Assembly: GCF_026410545.1 (NCBI RefSeq)
Contig: NZ_JAPMIT010000004.1
Span: forward strand, 186,001 to 250,000
Source: Microbacterium sp. STN6
GTDB lineage: Bacteria > Actinomycetota > Actinomycetes > Actinomycetales > Microbacteriaceae
Direction: 5' to 3'
Length of the DNA: 64,000 nt
In this document: in pieces, positions 46,664 through 57,070 of the stretch
Layout of the letters: each line of letters opens with the position of its first letter
How positions within the stretch are numbered: the stretch's first letter is position 1
Program-made: the position numbers and the translations under genes
The notes under the pieces: generated by a model
What the model was told of the DNA's origin: nothing
Databases searched by the model: none
What the model saw: the letters and a program-made list of their open reading frames with translations, nothing else

Positions 46664-47161
46664 GTGGCGAAGATCGCAGACCAGCTCGACACTCCCCAGG
46701 CCGACGCAGCACAGGGCTTCTCAACCGAGACCCCGGCGGCGGCCGAGACCAAGGCCCCCCGCGCCGTACTCAACGTTCCCGGCGCGGCCGTGGGCCGCCG
46801 CAAGCAGGCCATCGCCCGCGTGCGCCTCGTTCCCGGCAGCGGCACCATCACGGTCAACGGCCGTGAGTTCGCCGACTACTTCCCCAACAAGCTGCACCAG
46901 CAGCTGATCACCGACCCGTTCAAGGTGCTCGACCTGCTCGGCAGCTACGACGTGATCGCCCGCATCACCGGCGGTGGCCCCTCGGGCCAGGCCGGCGCGC
47001 TGCGCCTCGGCATCGCGCGTGCGCTCAACGAGATCGACGCTGAGAACAACCGCGCATCGCTGAAGAAGGCCGGCTTCCTCAGCCGTGACGCCCGCGTCAA
47101 GGAGCGCAAGAAGGCCGGTCTCAAGAAGGCGCGCAAGGCTCCTCAGTTCTCGAAGCGCTGA
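46664..47161 (+). CDS. rpsI: 30S ribosomal protein S9 (uS9)
   Basis: 165 residues with an N-terminal extension of about 40 Ala/Thr-rich residues. The core carries [23 protein letters not shown] and the C-terminal tail [12 protein letters not shown] that touches P-site tRNA. GTG start. Confidence 0.97.
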   Translation: MAKIADQLDTPQADAAQGFSTETPAAAETKAPRAVLNVPGAAVGRRKQAIARVRLVPGSGTITVNGREFADYFPNKLHQQLITDPFKVLDLLGSYDVIARITGGGPSGQAGALRLGIARALNEIDAENNRASLKKAGFLSRDARVKERKKAGLKKARKAPQFSKR

Positions 47162-47183
47162 TCGGCACCCGGCGTACCGATCC

Positions 47184-48545
47184 ATGCCTCGACTCTTCGG
47201 AACGGATGGCGTTCGCGGCCTGGCCAACGGCCCGCTGACCGCCGACCTCGCGCTCGGCGTCGCCCAGGCGGCAGCGGTCGTGCTCACGCAGGGTCGCAGC
47301 GCGGAGGCGCGCCGGGCCGAGGGCCGCAGGCCCACGGCTGTCGTTGCTCGCGACCCGCGCATCTCGGGTGAGTTCATCTCGGCCGCCGTCGCGGCCGGGC
47401 TGGCCTCCTCAGGCATCGATGTGCTCGACGCCGGGGTCATCCCGACCCCGGCGGCGGCGTTCCTCATCGCCGACATCGACGCCGACTTCGGCGTGATGGT
47501 CTCGGCATCCCATAACCCGGCGCCCGACAACGGCATCAAGATCTTCGCGCGCGGTGGCCGCAAGCTGCCCGACATCGTCGAGGACCGCATCGAGGAGCAC
47601 CTCGGCCTGCCCAACCTCACGCCGACGGGCGCGGACGTGGGTCGCATCCGCCGCTTCTCCGACGCCGAAGACCGTTACGTACTGCACCTGCTCGCCAGCC
47701 TGCCGCACCGGCTCGACGGCCTGCACGTCGTGCTCGACTGCGCCAACGGCGCCGCCGCCGGCGTCTCGCCCGAGGTGTTCCGCGTGGCGGGCGCAAGGCT
47801 CACGATCATCGGTGACGAGCCGGACGGCCTCAACATCAACGATGGCGTGGGCTCGACGCACCTCGATCGCCTCGCCGCCGCCGTCGTCGAAGCGAGAGCG
47901 GATATCGGCATCGCCCACGACGGCGACGCCGATCGGTGCCTCGCCATCGACGCCGAGGGCAACATCGTCGACGGCGACCGCATCATGGCGATTCTCGCGC
48001 TCGGCATGGCGGAGCGAGGCGCCCTGCGGGACAACACGCTCGTGACCACCGTCATGAGCAACCTGGGCCTGCGCGTCGCCATGGAGCAGCACGGCATCCG
48101 CACCGTGCAGACCAAGGTGGGCGACCGGTATGTGCTCGAGGAGATGAACGAGCACGAGTACTCGCTGGGCGGCGAGCAGAGCGGCCACGTGATCATGCGC
48201 GACTTCGCCACCACGGGCGACGGCATCCTCACCGGAATCCAGCTCGTGAGCCAGATGGCACGCACCCGCAAGAGCCTCGCCGAACTCGCGTCGGTCATGA
48301 CGGTGTTCCCGCAGACGCTGGTGAACGTGCGCGACGTCGACCACCACCGGCTCGAGGGCGACGAGACGATCGCCGCCGCCGTGGCGGATGCCGAGCGCGA
48401 GCTGGGCGCATCCGGTCGCGTGCTGCTGCGGCCATCCGGAACTGAACCGATGGTGCGCGTGATGGTCGAGGCGGAGGCCACCGAGACAAGCGACCGCATC
48501 GCGCACCGCCTCGCGGACGTGGTGCGCGGCGCCCTCGGTTCCTGA
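47184..48545 (+). CDS. glmM: Phosphoglucosamine mutase
   Basis: 453 residues. Converts glucosamine 6-phosphate to the 1-phosphate for UDP-GlcNAc. Active Ser109 is in [13 protein letters not shown], the metal loop is DGDADRC, and the sugar-binding loop is GGEQSGH. ATG 47184 gives the usual [12 protein letters not shown]. It lies 22 bp after rpsI, and glmS, the step before it, is 1.3 kb downstream. Confidence 0.96.
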   Translation: MPRLFGTDGVRGLANGPLTADLALGVAQAAAVVLTQGRSAEARRAEGRRPTAVVARDPRISGEFISAAVAAGLASSGIDVLDAGVIPTPAAAFLIADIDADFGVMVSASHNPAPDNGIKIFARGGRKLPDIVEDRIEEHLGLPNLTPTGADVGRIRRFSDAEDRYVLHLLASLPHRLDGLHVVLDCANGAAAGVSPEVFRVAGARLTIIGDEPDGLNINDGVGSTHLDRLAAAVVEARADIGIAHDGDADRCLAIDAEGNIVDGDRIMAILALGMAERGALRDNTLVTTVMSNLGLRVAMEQHGIRTVQTKVGDRYVLEEMNEHEYSLGGEQSGHVIMRDFATTGDGILTGIQLVSQMARTRKSLAELASVMTVFPQTLVNVRDVDHHRLEGDETIAAAVADAERELGASGRVLLRPSGTEPMVRVMVEAEATETSDRIAHRLADVVRGALGS

Positions 48546-48550
48546 GCGGA

Positions 48551-48716
48551 TTGAGGAGCTCGCGCAGCGGGCGTCTCGAAATCGTGCGGCGCAGGGGTTT
48601 CGAGACGGCGCTTCGCGCCTCCTCAACCTGCGTGGAGATTGAGGAGCTCGCGCAGCGAGCGTCTCGAAATCGTGCGGCGCAGGGGTTTCGAGACGGCGCT
48701 TCGCGCCTCCTCAACC
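48551..48716. repeat. Tandem pair of 78-bp type A palindromic repeats
   Basis: Copies at 48551-48628 and 48639-48716 (88-bp period) differ at a single base (position 20, G or A). Each is an inverted repeat opening TTGAGGAGCTCGCGCAGCG and closing CGCCTCCTCAACC. They fill the gap between convergent glmM and coaA and may terminate both. Confidence 0.9.
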
Positions 48717-48723
48717 CACTCTC

Positions 48724-49680
48724 TCAGAGCTTGCGGAGGAGGACCGAGCTCACCGTGTGATCGGCGCCCTTGCGCAGCACGAGCTTGGCGCGCGAGCGCG
48801 TGGGCCGAATGTTCTGCACGAGGTTCGGCTCATTGATGCTGCGCCAGATCTCGCTCGCGCGCTCGCGCGCCTCGGCCTCCGTCAAGCTCGCGTAGCGGTG
48901 AAAGTACGACTTCGGGTTGGCGAACGCGCCGCGCTGCAGCTTCAGGAACCGCTCTTCATACCAGGTGGCGATGTCGCGGGTGCGCGCATCCACGTAGACA
49001 CTGAAGTCGAACAGGTCGCTCACGGCCAGCCGGTTGCCGCCGCCACCCGCCGGCTGCAGCACGTTGAGCCCCTCGACGATGAGCACGTCGGGCTGGCGCA
49101 CGACCACCTGCGCCCCCGGCACGATGTCGTAGCTCAGGTGCGAGTAGAACGGCGCACGCACCTCGGGTGCCCCCGACTTCACGGCGGTCACGAAACGCAG
49201 CAGGGCCCGCCGGTCGTACGACTCGGGGAAGCCTTTGCGCTCCATGAGTCCGCGACGCTCGAGCTCGGCATTCGGCAGCAAGAACCCGTCGGTCGTGACG
49301 AGCTCGACGCGCGGGGTCTCCTCCCACCGAGCGAGCAGTTCGCGCAGCAGGCGCGCGATGGTCGACTTGCCGACCGCGACCGAGCCCGCGACGCCGATGA
49401 CGAACGGGGTGCTCTTCGCCCGCTCGCCGAGGAAGTCGCTCGTGACCCTGTGCAGCGCCTTCGTGCCCGAGACGTAGAGGTTGAGCAGTCGGCTGAGCGG
49501 CAGATACACCTCGGTGACCTCGCGCATGTCGAGCGGATCGCCCAGCCCGCGCAGCTGAACCAGCTCGGTTTCGGTGAGCGGCAGTGGTGCGCTCTGCGCC
49601 AGCTCTGACCATTCCGCACGCCCGATCTCGACGAACGGGGTGGTCTGGCCGTTGTCGGCGCCTGAGCCTGTCTCAGCCAT
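48724..49680 (-). CDS. coaA: Type I pantothenate kinase
   Basis: 318 residues from the ATG at 49680; the longer frame to 49827 overlaps the divergent glmS start and adds unrelated residues. Catalyses the first committed step of CoA synthesis. P-loop GSVAVGKST is at about 99-107, and TTDGFLLPN and [12 protein letters not shown] are the pantothenate-binding signatures. Confidence 0.95.
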   Translation of the reverse strand: MAETGSGADNGQTTPFVEIGRAEWSELAQSAPLPLTETELVQLRGLGDPLDMREVTEVYLPLSRLLNLYVSGTKALHRVTSDFLGERAKSTPFVIGVAGSVAVGKSTIARLLRELLARWEETPRVELVTTDGFLLPNAELERRGLMERKGFPESYDRRALLRFVTAVKSGAPEVRAPFYSHLSYDIVPGAQVVVRQPDVLIVEGLNVLQPAGGGGNRLAVSDLFDFSVYVDARTRDIATWYEERFLKLQRGAFANPKSYFHRYASLTEAEARERASEIWRSINEPNLVQNIRPTRSRAKLVLRKGADHTVSSVLLRKL

Positions 49681-49811
49681 AGGCGACCATTCTATGGGGC
49701 GGATGCCGCATGCCCTGCCGGGCATGCGCGCGTCGCTCGCGCATCCGCTCGTGTCTGGGCTCGAGCATTCGCGCATCAGGCAATCGTCAGAGAGCCGGCC
49801 GCCCGTACGTC

Positions 49812-49817
49812 TAAACT
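49812..49817 (+). promoter_or_regulatory. -10 box of a probable leaderless glmS transcript
   Basis: TAAACT lies 8 bp before the glmS ATG (49826), with no ribosome site between. No strong -35 is visible. Confidence 0.5.
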
Positions 49818-49825
49818 CTGTATTC

Positions 49826-51676
49826 ATGTGTGGAATCGTGGGTTACGTGGGTCATGAGCGAGCCCTCGAGGTGCTTCTCGGCGGGCTCAAGCGGCTGGAA
49901 TACCGGGGCTACGACTCGGCTGGCGTCGCGGTCATCGACCCCGCCGGCGACCTGCACGTGGCGAAGAAGGCGGGCCGGCTGTCGGCGCTGACCGACGAGC
50001 TGCGCGCGCACCCGATCGGCGACGGCGCGACCGGCATCGGCCACACGCGCTGGGCGACGCACGGCGGCCCGACTGACGTCAACGCGCACCCGCACCTGGG
50101 CGACGAGGGCAGGCTCGCCGTGATCCACAACGGCATCATCGAGAACTTCGCGGCGCTGAAAGAGGAGCTGCTCGCTGCCGGCGAGACGTTTGAGAGCGAG
50201 ACCGACACCGAGGTCGCGGCCATTCTGCTCGGTCGTGAGTACCGGGCAACGGGTGACCTCGTCGAGGCGTTCCGGCGCGTCGTGGGGCGGCTCGAGGGCG
50301 CGTTCACCATTCTCGCCACCCACCAGGAGCAGCCGGGCGTGGTCGTCGGCGCTCGCCGCAACTCGCCGCTCGTGATCGGGCTGGGCGACGGCGAGAACTT
50401 CCTCGGCTCCGACGTCGCCGCGTTCGTCGAGCACACCCGCCGTGCGGTCGCGATCGGGCAGGACCAGATTGTCACCATCACGCCGGAATCGGTCACCGTC
50501 ACCGACTTCGCCGGCGAGAGCGTCGAGGTCGACGCGTTCGATGTCGCCTGGGACGCCTCGGCCAGCGAGAAGGGCGGCTGGTCGAGCTTCATGGCCAAGG
50601 AGATCAGCGAGGAGCCCGAGGCGGTGGCCAACACCATCCGCGGCCGCATCGAGGATGGCCACGTGAGTGTGCCCGAGCTCGACGCCCTGGGCGACGGGGT
50701 GCTCGCCGGAATCGACCGCATCATCATCGTGGCGTGCGGCACCGCCGCCTACGCCGGCATGGTGGGCCGCTATGCCATCGAGAAATGGTCGCGCGTGCCC
50801 GTCGAGGTCGACCTGAGCCACGAGTTCCGCTACCGCGAGCCGGTGCTCACGCCCACGACGCTGGTCATCTCGATCAGCCAGTCCGGCGAGACCATGGACA
50901 CGCTCATGGCTGTCAAGTACGCGCGGGAGGCCGGCGCGGTGGCCGTCTCGGTGTGCAACACGCAGGGCGCGACGATTCCCCGCGAGTCGGATGCCGCCGT
51001 GTACACGCACGCCGGCCCCGAGGTCGCGGTCGCCTCGACCAAGGCGTTCGTTGCGCAGATCACGGCCCTCTATCTGTTCGGCCTGCACCTGGCGCGCGTG
51101 CGCGGCACCATGAGCGAGGCCCAGCTGACCGCCGCGACCGACGAGCTCACGGCCATTCCGGCCAAGCTCGCGCAGACGCTCAAGGCTTCCGAAGTCATCG
51201 AGCCCCTGGCCAAATGGATGGCCGATTCCCGCGCCGTGCTGTTCCTCGGCCGGCACGTCGGGTATCCGATCGCCCTCGAGGGCGCGCTGAAGCTCAAGGA
51301 GCTCGCCTACATTCATGCCGAGGGCTTCGCCGCGGGCGAGCTGAAGCACGGCCCGATCGCGCTCATCGAGGCGGGTCAGCCCGTCTTCGTCGTGGTGCCG
51401 AGCCCGCGTGGCTCCGCGGAGATGCACAAGAAGGTCGTCTCGAACATCCAGGAGATCCGCGCGCGCGGCGCCCGCGTGATCGCCATCGCCGAGCAGGGCG
51501 ACGCCGCGGTGCTGCCGTTCGCCGACGAGGTCGTGGCGATCCCGCTCGCAGCGCCTCTGTTCGAGCCGCTGCTCGCGGTGATTCCGCTGCAGATCTTCGC
51601 CATGGAGCTCGCCGCGGCCAAGGGTCTCGACGTCGACCAGCCGCGCAACCTGGCGAAGTCGGTCACGGTCGAGTAA
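49826..51676 (+). CDS. glmS: Glutamine-fructose-6-phosphate aminotransferase
   Basis: 616 residues. Makes glucosamine 6-phosphate from fructose 6-phosphate and glutamine. Cys2 of [10 protein letters not shown] is the glutaminase nucleophile (domain about 2-225). Two SIS domains follow (about 295-440 and 470-605: [39 protein letters not shown]). The C-terminus ends NLAKSVTVE. No glmS ribozyme is present upstream; the start appears leaderless. Confidence 0.97.
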   Translation: MCGIVGYVGHERALEVLLGGLKRLEYRGYDSAGVAVIDPAGDLHVAKKAGRLSALTDELRAHPIGDGATGIGHTRWATHGGPTDVNAHPHLGDEGRLAVIHNGIIENFAALKEELLAAGETFESETDTEVAAILLGREYRATGDLVEAFRRVVGRLEGAFTILATHQEQPGVVVGARRNSPLVIGLGDGENFLGSDVAAFVEHTRRAVAIGQDQIVTITPESVTVTDFAGESVEVDAFDVAWDASASEKGGWSSFMAKEISEEPEAVANTIRGRIEDGHVSVPELDALGDGVLAGIDRIIIVACGTAAYAGMVGRYAIEKWSRVPVEVDLSHEFRYREPVLTPTTLVISISQSGETMDTLMAVKYAREAGAVAVSVCNTQGATIPRESDAAVYTHAGPEVAVASTKAFVAQITALYLFGLHLARVRGTMSEAQLTAATDELTAIPAKLAQTLKASEVIEPLAKWMADSRAVLFLGRHVGYPIALEGALKLKELAYIHAEGFAAGELKHGPIALIEAGQPVFVVVPSPRGSAEMHKKVVSNIQEIRARGARVIAIAEQGDAAVLPFADEVVAIPLAAPLFEPLLAVIPLQIFAMELAAAKGLDVDQPRNLAKSVTVE

Positions 51677-51722
51677 TCGAGGCGGTGCGGCGGCAGCGCC
51701 GACGGCCAGGAAGGGGCAGCGC

Positions 51723-52082
51723 GTGATCGCGGGCATCGGGATCGACATCGTCGATCTCGCGCGTTTCAACCGCGCGGTCTCGCGTACGCCGCGCCTCTCC
51801 GAGCGTCTCTTCGTCGCTGCCGAACGCGAACGACCGCTTCCTTCGCTTGCCGCGCGCTTCGCGGCGAAGGAGGCCCTCATCAAGGCGCTCGGCGGCTCGG
51901 AGGGCGTGCACTGGCACGACGTCGAGGTCGTCGCCGACGCCGAGGGCGACCCGGGGTTCCGCACGCACGGCGCGCTCACCGACCTGCTCGCGGCTCGCGG
52001 CATCACCCGGCTGCACCTGAGCATGACGCACGACGCGGGCGTGGCCTGCGCCTTCGTTGTCGCCGAACGGGATGCGCCGTGA
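51723..52082 (+). CDS. acpS: Holo-[acyl-carrier-protein] synthase
   Basis: 119 residues. Transfers phosphopantetheine from CoA to ACP. GIGIDIVDLARF with the metal Asp, RFAAKEALIKALG with the metal Glu, and LSMTHDAG are diagnostic. GTG start; overlaps alr by 4 bp. Confidence 0.95.
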   Translation: MIAGIGIDIVDLARFNRAVSRTPRLSERLFVAAERERPLPSLAARFAAKEALIKALGGSEGVHWHDVEVVADAEGDPGFRTHGALTDLLAARGITRLHLSMTHDAGVACAFVVAERDAP

Positions 52083-53215
52083 GCGGCGGGTTCCGCGAGG
52101 CGAGCATCGACCTCGCGGCGATTCGCCGCAACGTGCAGCAGCTGCGCCGCACCATCGGCACCGAGCACACCATGGCCGTCGTCAAGGCCAACGGGTACGG
52201 GCACGGCGCCGTGCCGAGCGCGCAGGCGGCGCTCGCCGGGGGCGCCGACTGGCTCGGTGTCGCCGATGTGACAGAGGCGCTTGAGCTGCGGGCTGGCGGC
52301 GTGGACGCCCCGATCCTCGCCTGGCTGCACGAACCCGATGCCGACTTCGGCGAGGCGGTCGCCGCGGGCATCGACATCGGCGTCTCCTCGGCACGGCAGC
52401 TGCGGCAGGCGGCGGATGCGGCCGAGCGGGTGCGCGGTGCGGTCGTGGACCGGCCGCCGGCATTCGTTCACCTGAAACTCGAGACGGGGCTCGGCCGCAA
52501 CGGGGTCTCGCCCGAGGACTGGGCGGCCGTGTGCGCTGAGGCGGCCGCGCTGGAGCGGACCGGCGTCGTTCGGGTGCGGGGCGTCTTCAGCCACCTCTCG
52601 AACGCGTCGGCAGAGGACGACAACCGGGCGCTCGACCGTTTCGATGCCGGGCTGGGTGTGGCCCGCGCGGCCGGGCTCGCCCCCGAGTTGGTGCACGTGG
52701 CCGCGACGGCCGCCGCGCTGCGCCTGCCGCGGGCGCGTTACAACACGGTGCGACTCGGCATCGGCATCTACGGGCTTTCGCCCTTCGATGACGCGGATTC
52801 GGCCTCGCTCGGCCTCACCCCGGCCATGACGCTCGGCGGCCGCATTGCCGCGGTGCGTCGCGTGGAGGCGGGCGCGGGCGTCTCGTACGACTACACGTAC
52901 CGCACATCACGGGAGACGACGCTGGCGCTTGTTCCCCTCGGCTACGCGGAAGGTATTCCGCGCGCGGCATCCAATGGCGGTGCCGTGTGGGTCAACGGTC
53001 GAACGTATGCCGTCGCGGGGCGCGTGGCCATGGATCAGTTCGTTCTCGATGTGGGTGACGCCGAGGTGAGCGTGGGTGACGCGGCCGTTCTCTTCGGCGA
53101 TCCGGCGACCGGGGTGCCCGCGGTTGAGGAATGGGCGCGCGCGGCCGGCACCATCAACTACGAGATCGTCACGCGCATCGGCCCCCGCGTCGAGCGGCGG
53201 TACGTGGGCCGATGA
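52079..53215 (+). CDS. alr: Alanine racemase
   Basis: 378 residues. PLP enzyme that makes D-alanine for peptidoglycan. PLP-binding Lys36 is in AVVKANGYGHGA, and the catalytic Tyr region is VSYDYTYRT. The C-terminal domain has GRVAMDQFVLDVG. GTG start overlapping acpS; its stop overlaps tsaE by ATGA. Confidence 0.96.
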   Translation: MSGGFREASIDLAAIRRNVQQLRRTIGTEHTMAVVKANGYGHGAVPSAQAALAGGADWLGVADVTEALELRAGGVDAPILAWLHEPDADFGEAVAAGIDIGVSSARQLRQAADAAERVRGAVVDRPPAFVHLKLETGLGRNGVSPEDWAAVCAEAAALERTGVVRVRGVFSHLSNASAEDDNRALDRFDAGLGVARAAGLAPELVHVAATAAALRLPRARYNTVRLGIGIYGLSPFDDADSASLGLTPAMTLGGRIAAVRRVEAGAGVSYDYTYRTSRETTLALVPLGYAEGIPRAASNGGAVWVNGRTYAVAGRVAMDQFVLDVGDAEVSVGDAAVLFGDPATGVPAVEEWARAAGTINYEIVTRIGPRVERRYVGR

Positions 53216-53757
53216 GCGGGCACGACGAGGGCGCGCACGACGAGCGGATGCGCGACGAAGGCGCGCGGGACGAGCGGATGCCGCAGGGGGCCAACACCGT
53301 CGCCACTCCCGAGCAGATGGAACAGCTGGGCCGCCGCCTCGCCGCCTGGCTGGAGCCCGGCGATCTCGTCGTTCTCACCGGCCCGCTCGGCGCGGGCAAG
53401 ACCACCCTCACCCGCGGGCTGGGCGAGGGCCTGAACGTGCGCACCCCCATCACGAGCCCCACCTTCGTGCTTGCCCGAACGCATCCGAGCCTCGTGGGCG
53501 GTGCCCCGCTCGTGCACGTCGACGCCTACCGGCTCGGCAGCGCCATGGAACTCGACGACCTCGACATCGACTTCGCCCGCTCGATCACGGTGGTGGAGTG
53601 GGGCGATGGGCTGCTCGACGGCGTCGCGGAGTCGTGGCTCGACGTCGCGATCGCGCGGCCGACCGGCGCCACAGGCGCCGACGTCGCTCTTGACGCTCCC
53701 GAGCCCCGCACCGTCACCATCACCGGGCACGGCCCCCGCTGGCGCTCGGGCAATTAG
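53212..53757 (+). CDS. tsaE: tRNA t6A biosynthesis ATPase TsaE
   Basis: 181 residues. P-loop GPLGAGKTTLTRGLGEGL near 58-75, then SPTFVLARTHP and HVDAYRL. The first 25 residues are an acidic repeat (DEGAHDERM/DEGARDERM) from an imperfect 33-bp tandem at 53221-53280. ATG 53212 overlaps the alr stop. Works with TsaB and TsaD encoded just downstream. Confidence 0.94.
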   Translation: MSGHDEGAHDERMRDEGARDERMPQGANTVATPEQMEQLGRRLAAWLEPGDLVVLTGPLGAGKTTLTRGLGEGLNVRTPITSPTFVLARTHPSLVGGAPLVHVDAYRLGSAMELDDLDIDFARSITVVEWGDGLLDGVAESWLDVAIARPTGATGADVALDAPEPRTVTITGHGPRWRSGN

Positions 53758-53767
53758 GCTGGAAGAC

Positions 53768-54388
53768 GTGCTTCTCGCCATCGACACCTCCGCAGGATCG
53801 GCCGTTTCGGTCGTCGATCGTGACCGCGGGGTTCTCGCCGAGGCATCCGTTGCCGACACGATGCGGCACGCCGAGGTCATCGGCTCCCTGATCCGCGAAT
53901 GCCTCGACGCGTCGGGCGTCGCTGTGTCGGCGCTCTCCGGGGTCGCGGTCGGCATGGGGCCCGGGCCGTTCACCGGTCTGCGCGTCGGCATCGCCGCGGC
54001 GCGCGCCTTCGCACTCGGTGCGGGCAAGCCGGTCATACCGGTGGTGAGCCACGACGCGATCGCCTTCGAGAAGTACCGGGACGGCGCGCACGGCGGCCTG
54101 CTCGTGGTCACCGACGCCCGGCGTCGCGAACTCTACTGGTCGGCCTACGTCGGCGTCGACGACGTCGGCCTGCCGCTTCGCGAGGACGGCCCCGGCCTCG
54201 CCAAGCCCGACGACGTGCCGCACGCCGGCCTCGCGCGATTCGATGCCGCGACCGTCTCGGCAGGCGCGCTCGGCATGCTCGCCGAGAGCCTCTACGCGCA
54301 CGGCCGCCCGTTCGCGGGAGAGGAGCCGCTCTACCTGCGCTCGCCCGACGTCACGCTCTCGACCGGCCCGAAGCGGGTGAATAGCTGA
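53768..54388 (+). CDS. tsaB: tRNA t6A biosynthesis protein TsaB
   Basis: 206 residues from GTG 53768 (MLLAIDTSAGSAVSVVD), the standard TsaB N-terminus. It has the GVAVGMGPGPFTGLRVG signature of the ASKHA fold without the metal His pair of TsaD. TAGGCT at 53755-53760 ends 7 bp before the GTG, so a leaderless start is also possible within the operon. Confidence 0.94.
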   Translation: MLLAIDTSAGSAVSVVDRDRGVLAEASVADTMRHAEVIGSLIRECLDASGVAVSALSGVAVGMGPGPFTGLRVGIAAARAFALGAGKPVIPVVSHDAIAFEKYRDGAHGGLLVVTDARRRELYWSAYVGVDDVGLPLREDGPGLAKPDDVPHAGLARFDAATVSAGALGMLAESLYAHGRPFAGEEPLYLRSPDVTLSTGPKRVNS

Positions 54389-54981
54389 TGCGCGACACCA
54401 TCTGGCAGCTGCGCTACGCGACGCCCGACGACCTCGACGCCATCATGGGCATCGAGACGGCGACGTTCACGAGTGACGCCTGGTCGCGTGAGTCCATGGC
54501 CGCCGAGCTCGCGAACGAGCACGCCCGCTACATCGTGGCGTTCGACGCAGAAGAGGCGGATGCGGTGGCCGGCTACGCGGGCCTCCTCGCCCCGCGAGGT
54601 GGTACCGACGGCGACATCCAGACCATCGCGGTAGCCGAGACGGCGCGGCGGCGTGGGCTCGGCCGCGCCATGCTCGCCCACTTGGTCGACGTTGCCCGCC
54701 GTCGCGGCGTGCGGGACCTGTTCCTCGAGGTGCGCGCCGACAACCCGCCGGCGCAGCATCTCTACCACTCGTTCGGCTTCGAGAAGCTCGCCGTACGGCG
54801 CGGCTACTACCAGCCGGACAACATCGACGCGATCGTGATGCGGCTGCGCATCCCTGAGCCGGTAACGACCGTGGCCAGCAACGAGCACGCGGCAGCGCAC
54901 GCAAGCGCGCAGACGGCGCACGACGCCACCGCGCACGCGGCGACGGCCTCCACGGCCAGCGGCCCGGAGGCTCGCGCATGA
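54388..54981 (+). CDS. rimI: Ribosomal protein S18 alanine N-acetyltransferase (RimI), with tail
   Basis: 197 residues. GNAT fold (about 5-155) with the acetyl-CoA motif [10 protein letters not shown] and the [33 protein letters not shown] signature split over the active site. The last 40 residues are an Ala/His/Thr-rich tail not needed for the fold. It lies between tsaB and tsaD, the usual actinobacterial order, and overlaps both. Confidence 0.93.
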   Translation: MRDTIWQLRYATPDDLDAIMGIETATFTSDAWSRESMAAELANEHARYIVAFDAEEADAVAGYAGLLAPRGGTDGDIQTIAVAETARRRGLGRAMLAHLVDVARRRGVRDLFLEVRADNPPAQHLYHSFGFEKLAVRRGYYQPDNIDAIVMRLRIPEPVTTVASNEHAAAHASAQTAHDATAHAATASTASGPEARA

Positions 54982-56054
54982 ACCGCGAGCAGCCCCTCGT
55001 TCTCGGCATCGAGACCTCGTGCGACGAGACCGGCATCGGCATCGTTCGCGGCACCCGCCTGCTCGCCAACACCATCTCGTCGTCAATGGAGCAGCACGCC
55101 CGTTACGGCGGCGTCGTGCCCGAGGTTGCCGCGCGCGCACACCTCGAGGAACTGGTGCCCGCGCTCGACGCGGCCGTCGCGGACGCGGGCATCCGCCTGG
55201 CCGACATCGACGCGGTGGCCGTGACGAGCGGCCCCGGCCTGGCGGGCGCCCTCATGGTGGGCGTCGGCGCGGCCAAGGCGCTCGCCCTCTCGCTCGGCAA
55301 GCCGCTTTACGCCGTCAACCATCTCGTCGGCCACGTCGGCGCCGACCTGCTCGATGCCGACGGCGGCCCGGGCCGCTCCATCGAGCTGCCGACTATCGCG
55401 CTGCTCGTCTCGGGCGGGCACACGTCGCTGCTGCACGTGCGCGATTTGGTGAGCGACGTCGAGCTGCTCGGCGAGACCATCGACGACGCGGCGGGGGAGG
55501 CCTTCGACAAGGTGGCACGTGTTCTGGGACTGCCATACCCGGGCGGCCCGCAGATCGACCGGCTGGCGGCCGAGGGTGACCCGAAGGCCATCCGCTTCCC
55601 CCGCGGCCTCAGCCTGCCGAAAGACATGGCGAAGCACCGCTACGACTTCTCGTTCTCGGGCCTGAAGACGGCCGTCGCCCGGTGGGTGGAGCAGAGGCAG
55701 GATGCCGGTGAGCCGGTGCCAGCCGAAGACGTCGCCGCGAGCTTCCGCGAGGCCGTCGCCGACGTGCTACTGACGAAGGCTGTGAACGCGTGCGTGGAGC
55801 GCGGCGTGCCCCGGCTCCTGCTCGGCGGCGGCGTCGTCGCGAACGCCCGCGTGCGGCAGCTCGCCGCAGAGCGCACCGCGGCGGCGGGCATCGCCCTGCG
55901 CATCCCCGCCCTATCGCTCTGTACCGACAACGGGGCGATGATCGCGGCGCTCGGCGCGCAACTGATCATGGCGGGGCACGAGCCTTCCGGCCTCGACTTT
56001 GGCGCAGACTCGACGCTGCCCGTCACCGAGATCCAGGTGGCGGCCGGCGAGTAG
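54978..56054 (+). CDS. tsaD: tRNA N6-adenosine threonylcarbamoyltransferase TsaD
   Basis: 358 residues. Completes t6A at position 37 of ANN-decoding tRNAs. [13 protein letters not shown] opens the ASKHA fold. The iron-binding His pair is in AVNHLVGH, and SFSGLKTAV and [10 protein letters not shown] are conserved. Overlaps rimI by ATGA. Last gene of the glmS-to-tsaD run. Confidence 0.97.
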   Translation: MNREQPLVLGIETSCDETGIGIVRGTRLLANTISSSMEQHARYGGVVPEVAARAHLEELVPALDAAVADAGIRLADIDAVAVTSGPGLAGALMVGVGAAKALALSLGKPLYAVNHLVGHVGADLLDADGGPGRSIELPTIALLVSGGHTSLLHVRDLVSDVELLGETIDDAAGEAFDKVARVLGLPYPGGPQIDRLAAEGDPKAIRFPRGLSLPKDMAKHRYDFSFSGLKTAVARWVEQRQDAGEPVPAEDVAASFREAVADVLLTKAVNACVERGVPRLLLGGGVVANARVRQLAAERTAAAGIALRIPALSLCTDNGAMIAALGAQLIMAGHEPSGLDFGADSTLPVTEIQVAAGE

Positions 56055-56075
56055 TTCAGCGCTACTCCTGCCGAT

Positions 56076-56453
56076 TCAATACGGTGACGACAGGGTCGCG
56101 AACATCGGAAAATGCTTGACGTTTCGCGTGAGCAATCGAGCGTCAAGCGCGAGTGCCGTCGCGGCGATAGCGAGATCTGCGGAATCGATTCCGCGGTGAG
56201 AAGGCAACCACTGCCGTCCGAGTTCGCCCGCGATCTCGGCGAGCTGCTCGCCCAGCGGGTGCCAGGTGAAAACCCGGAGAAGCCCTCGTGTAGCGTCTTC
56301 CTCGCTGCGCCGCATGCCGGCCAGCACTTCCAGACGGGTCATCTCGCTTGCGTGCAGTGGGCCGGCAGAGCGCGCGTCATGGAGGACCCTGACGGCGGCC
56401 GGATTGCCTCGGAGAACATCGATAATGACCGAGGTGTCGACGACGACCGTCAT
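56076..56453 (-). CDS. vapC: VapC-type PIN-domain toxin
   Basis: 125 residues. A predicted RNase of the PIN family with acidic residues in the expected places: Asp6 in VVVDTSVIID, Glu in RLEVLAGM, and two Asp in GIDSADLAIAATAL. LLTRNVKHFPMF is the usual closing motif. Overlaps its antitoxin gene by 4 bp. Confidence 0.92.
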   Translation of the reverse strand: MTVVVDTSVIIDVLRGNPAAVRVLHDARSAGPLHASEMTRLEVLAGMRRSEEDATRGLLRVFTWHPLGEQLAEIAGELGRQWLPSHRGIDSADLAIAATALALDARLLTRNVKHFPMFATLSSPY

Positions 56454-56707
56454 GTGTCGGCTGCTTCGCCCAGCCGACTGCCGGAGCGAAGGTTCTCGAC
56501 GTAGCCCTCGCCATCGAATTCGCGCCCATTCCAGATCCCGTGTGCCGCATCGATCGCCCGCAGGTCATCTTCGACAGACCGTGCAGGGCTGTATGTCTTG
56601 GTGACGGCATCACGGATGAGCGCGGAAATCGAGCGCCCCGTGCGCGCCGCCTCTGCGTCAAGGAGTCGACGCTCCTCGGGGGTGAGCGAAATCTGAGTGC
56701 GCAGCAT
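56450..56707 (-). CDS. vapB: VapB-type ribbon-helix-helix antitoxin
   Basis: 85 residues. The N-terminus (MLRTQISLTPEERRLLDAEAARTGRSISALIRDAV) is a CopG/RHH DNA-binding domain, and the C-terminal part would wrap the toxin. It starts immediately beside a palindrome that overlaps its own -10, which fits autoregulation. Confidence 0.9.
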   Translation of the reverse strand: MLRTQISLTPEERRLLDAEAARTGRSISALIRDAVTKTYSPARSVEDDLRAIDAAHGIWNGREFDGEGYVENLRSGSRLGEAADT

Positions 56708-56724
56708 GATGTAATGTTACATCA
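56707..56724. promoter_or_regulatory. Operator palindrome of vapBC
   Basis: TGATGTAA-TG-TTACATCA, with 8-bp perfect arms, abuts the vapB start codon. On the minus strand it contains TAACAT 6 bp before the ATG, so vapB looks leaderless and the operator covers its -10 and start. Confidence 0.75.
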
Positions 56725-56752
56725 CACGACGAGCCTTCCGAACAGTGTGTGA

Positions 56753-56767
56753 TGGCATAAACTGCCA
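56753..56767. promoter_or_regulatory. parDE promoter with overlapping dyad
   Basis: TGGCA (56753-56757) and TGCCA (56763-56767) flank TAAAC. TAAACT (56758-56763) is a good -10 for parDE, so a repressor on the dyad would block it. Confidence 0.6.
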
Positions 56768-56782
56768 ATGGAGGTGGTTGCC

Positions 56783-57070
56783 GTGGCAACGAGGAACGTG
56801 GTTCTGAGTCAACACCAGCACGAACTCGTCGAGTCGTGGGTGCAGTCCGGGCGCTATCAGAATGCCAGCGAAGTGCTGCGCGAAGGTCTTCGGCTCCTGG
56901 AACGCCAGGAGATGGAGGATGCGGCCAAGCTTGCTGCGCTGCGCGATGCGGCTCAAAAAGGCTGGTCAGATCTCGCCGGGGGGCGTTACGACGACATTGC
57001 CGATGAGAACCTCGACGACTTCATCGGGCAACTCGGCCTCCGCGCGGCGCAGGATCACCCCGCCCTGTGA
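56783..57070 (+). CDS. parD: ParD-type antitoxin
   Basis: 95 residues from GTG 56783, chosen because GGAGGT (56770-56775) lies 7 bp upstream; ATG 56768 precedes that site. The N-terminal RHH domain reads ATRNVVLSQHQHELVESWV then GRYQNASEVLREGLRLLE, typical of ParD/CC2985. The C-terminus is acidic. Confidence 0.92.
   Translation: MATRNVVLSQHQHELVESWVQSGRYQNASEVLREGLRLLERQEMEDAAKLAALRDAAQKGWSDLAGGRYDDIADENLDDFIGQLGLRAAQDHPAL

Noticed and set aside
49681-49825. glmS ribozyme or riboswitch upstream of glmS
   Set aside because: The 145-bp gap is too short and lacks the ribozyme core; a -10 box lies directly before the ATG.
49681-49827. N-terminal extension of coaA to 49827
   Set aside because: It would overlap the glmS start region and adds residues not found in pantothenate kinases.
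49811-52696. 961-residue open frame on the minus strand
   Set aside because: It lies antisense to glmS, acpS and alr, is Arg/Asp/His-rich without any motif, and is the normal by-product of third-position GC bias.
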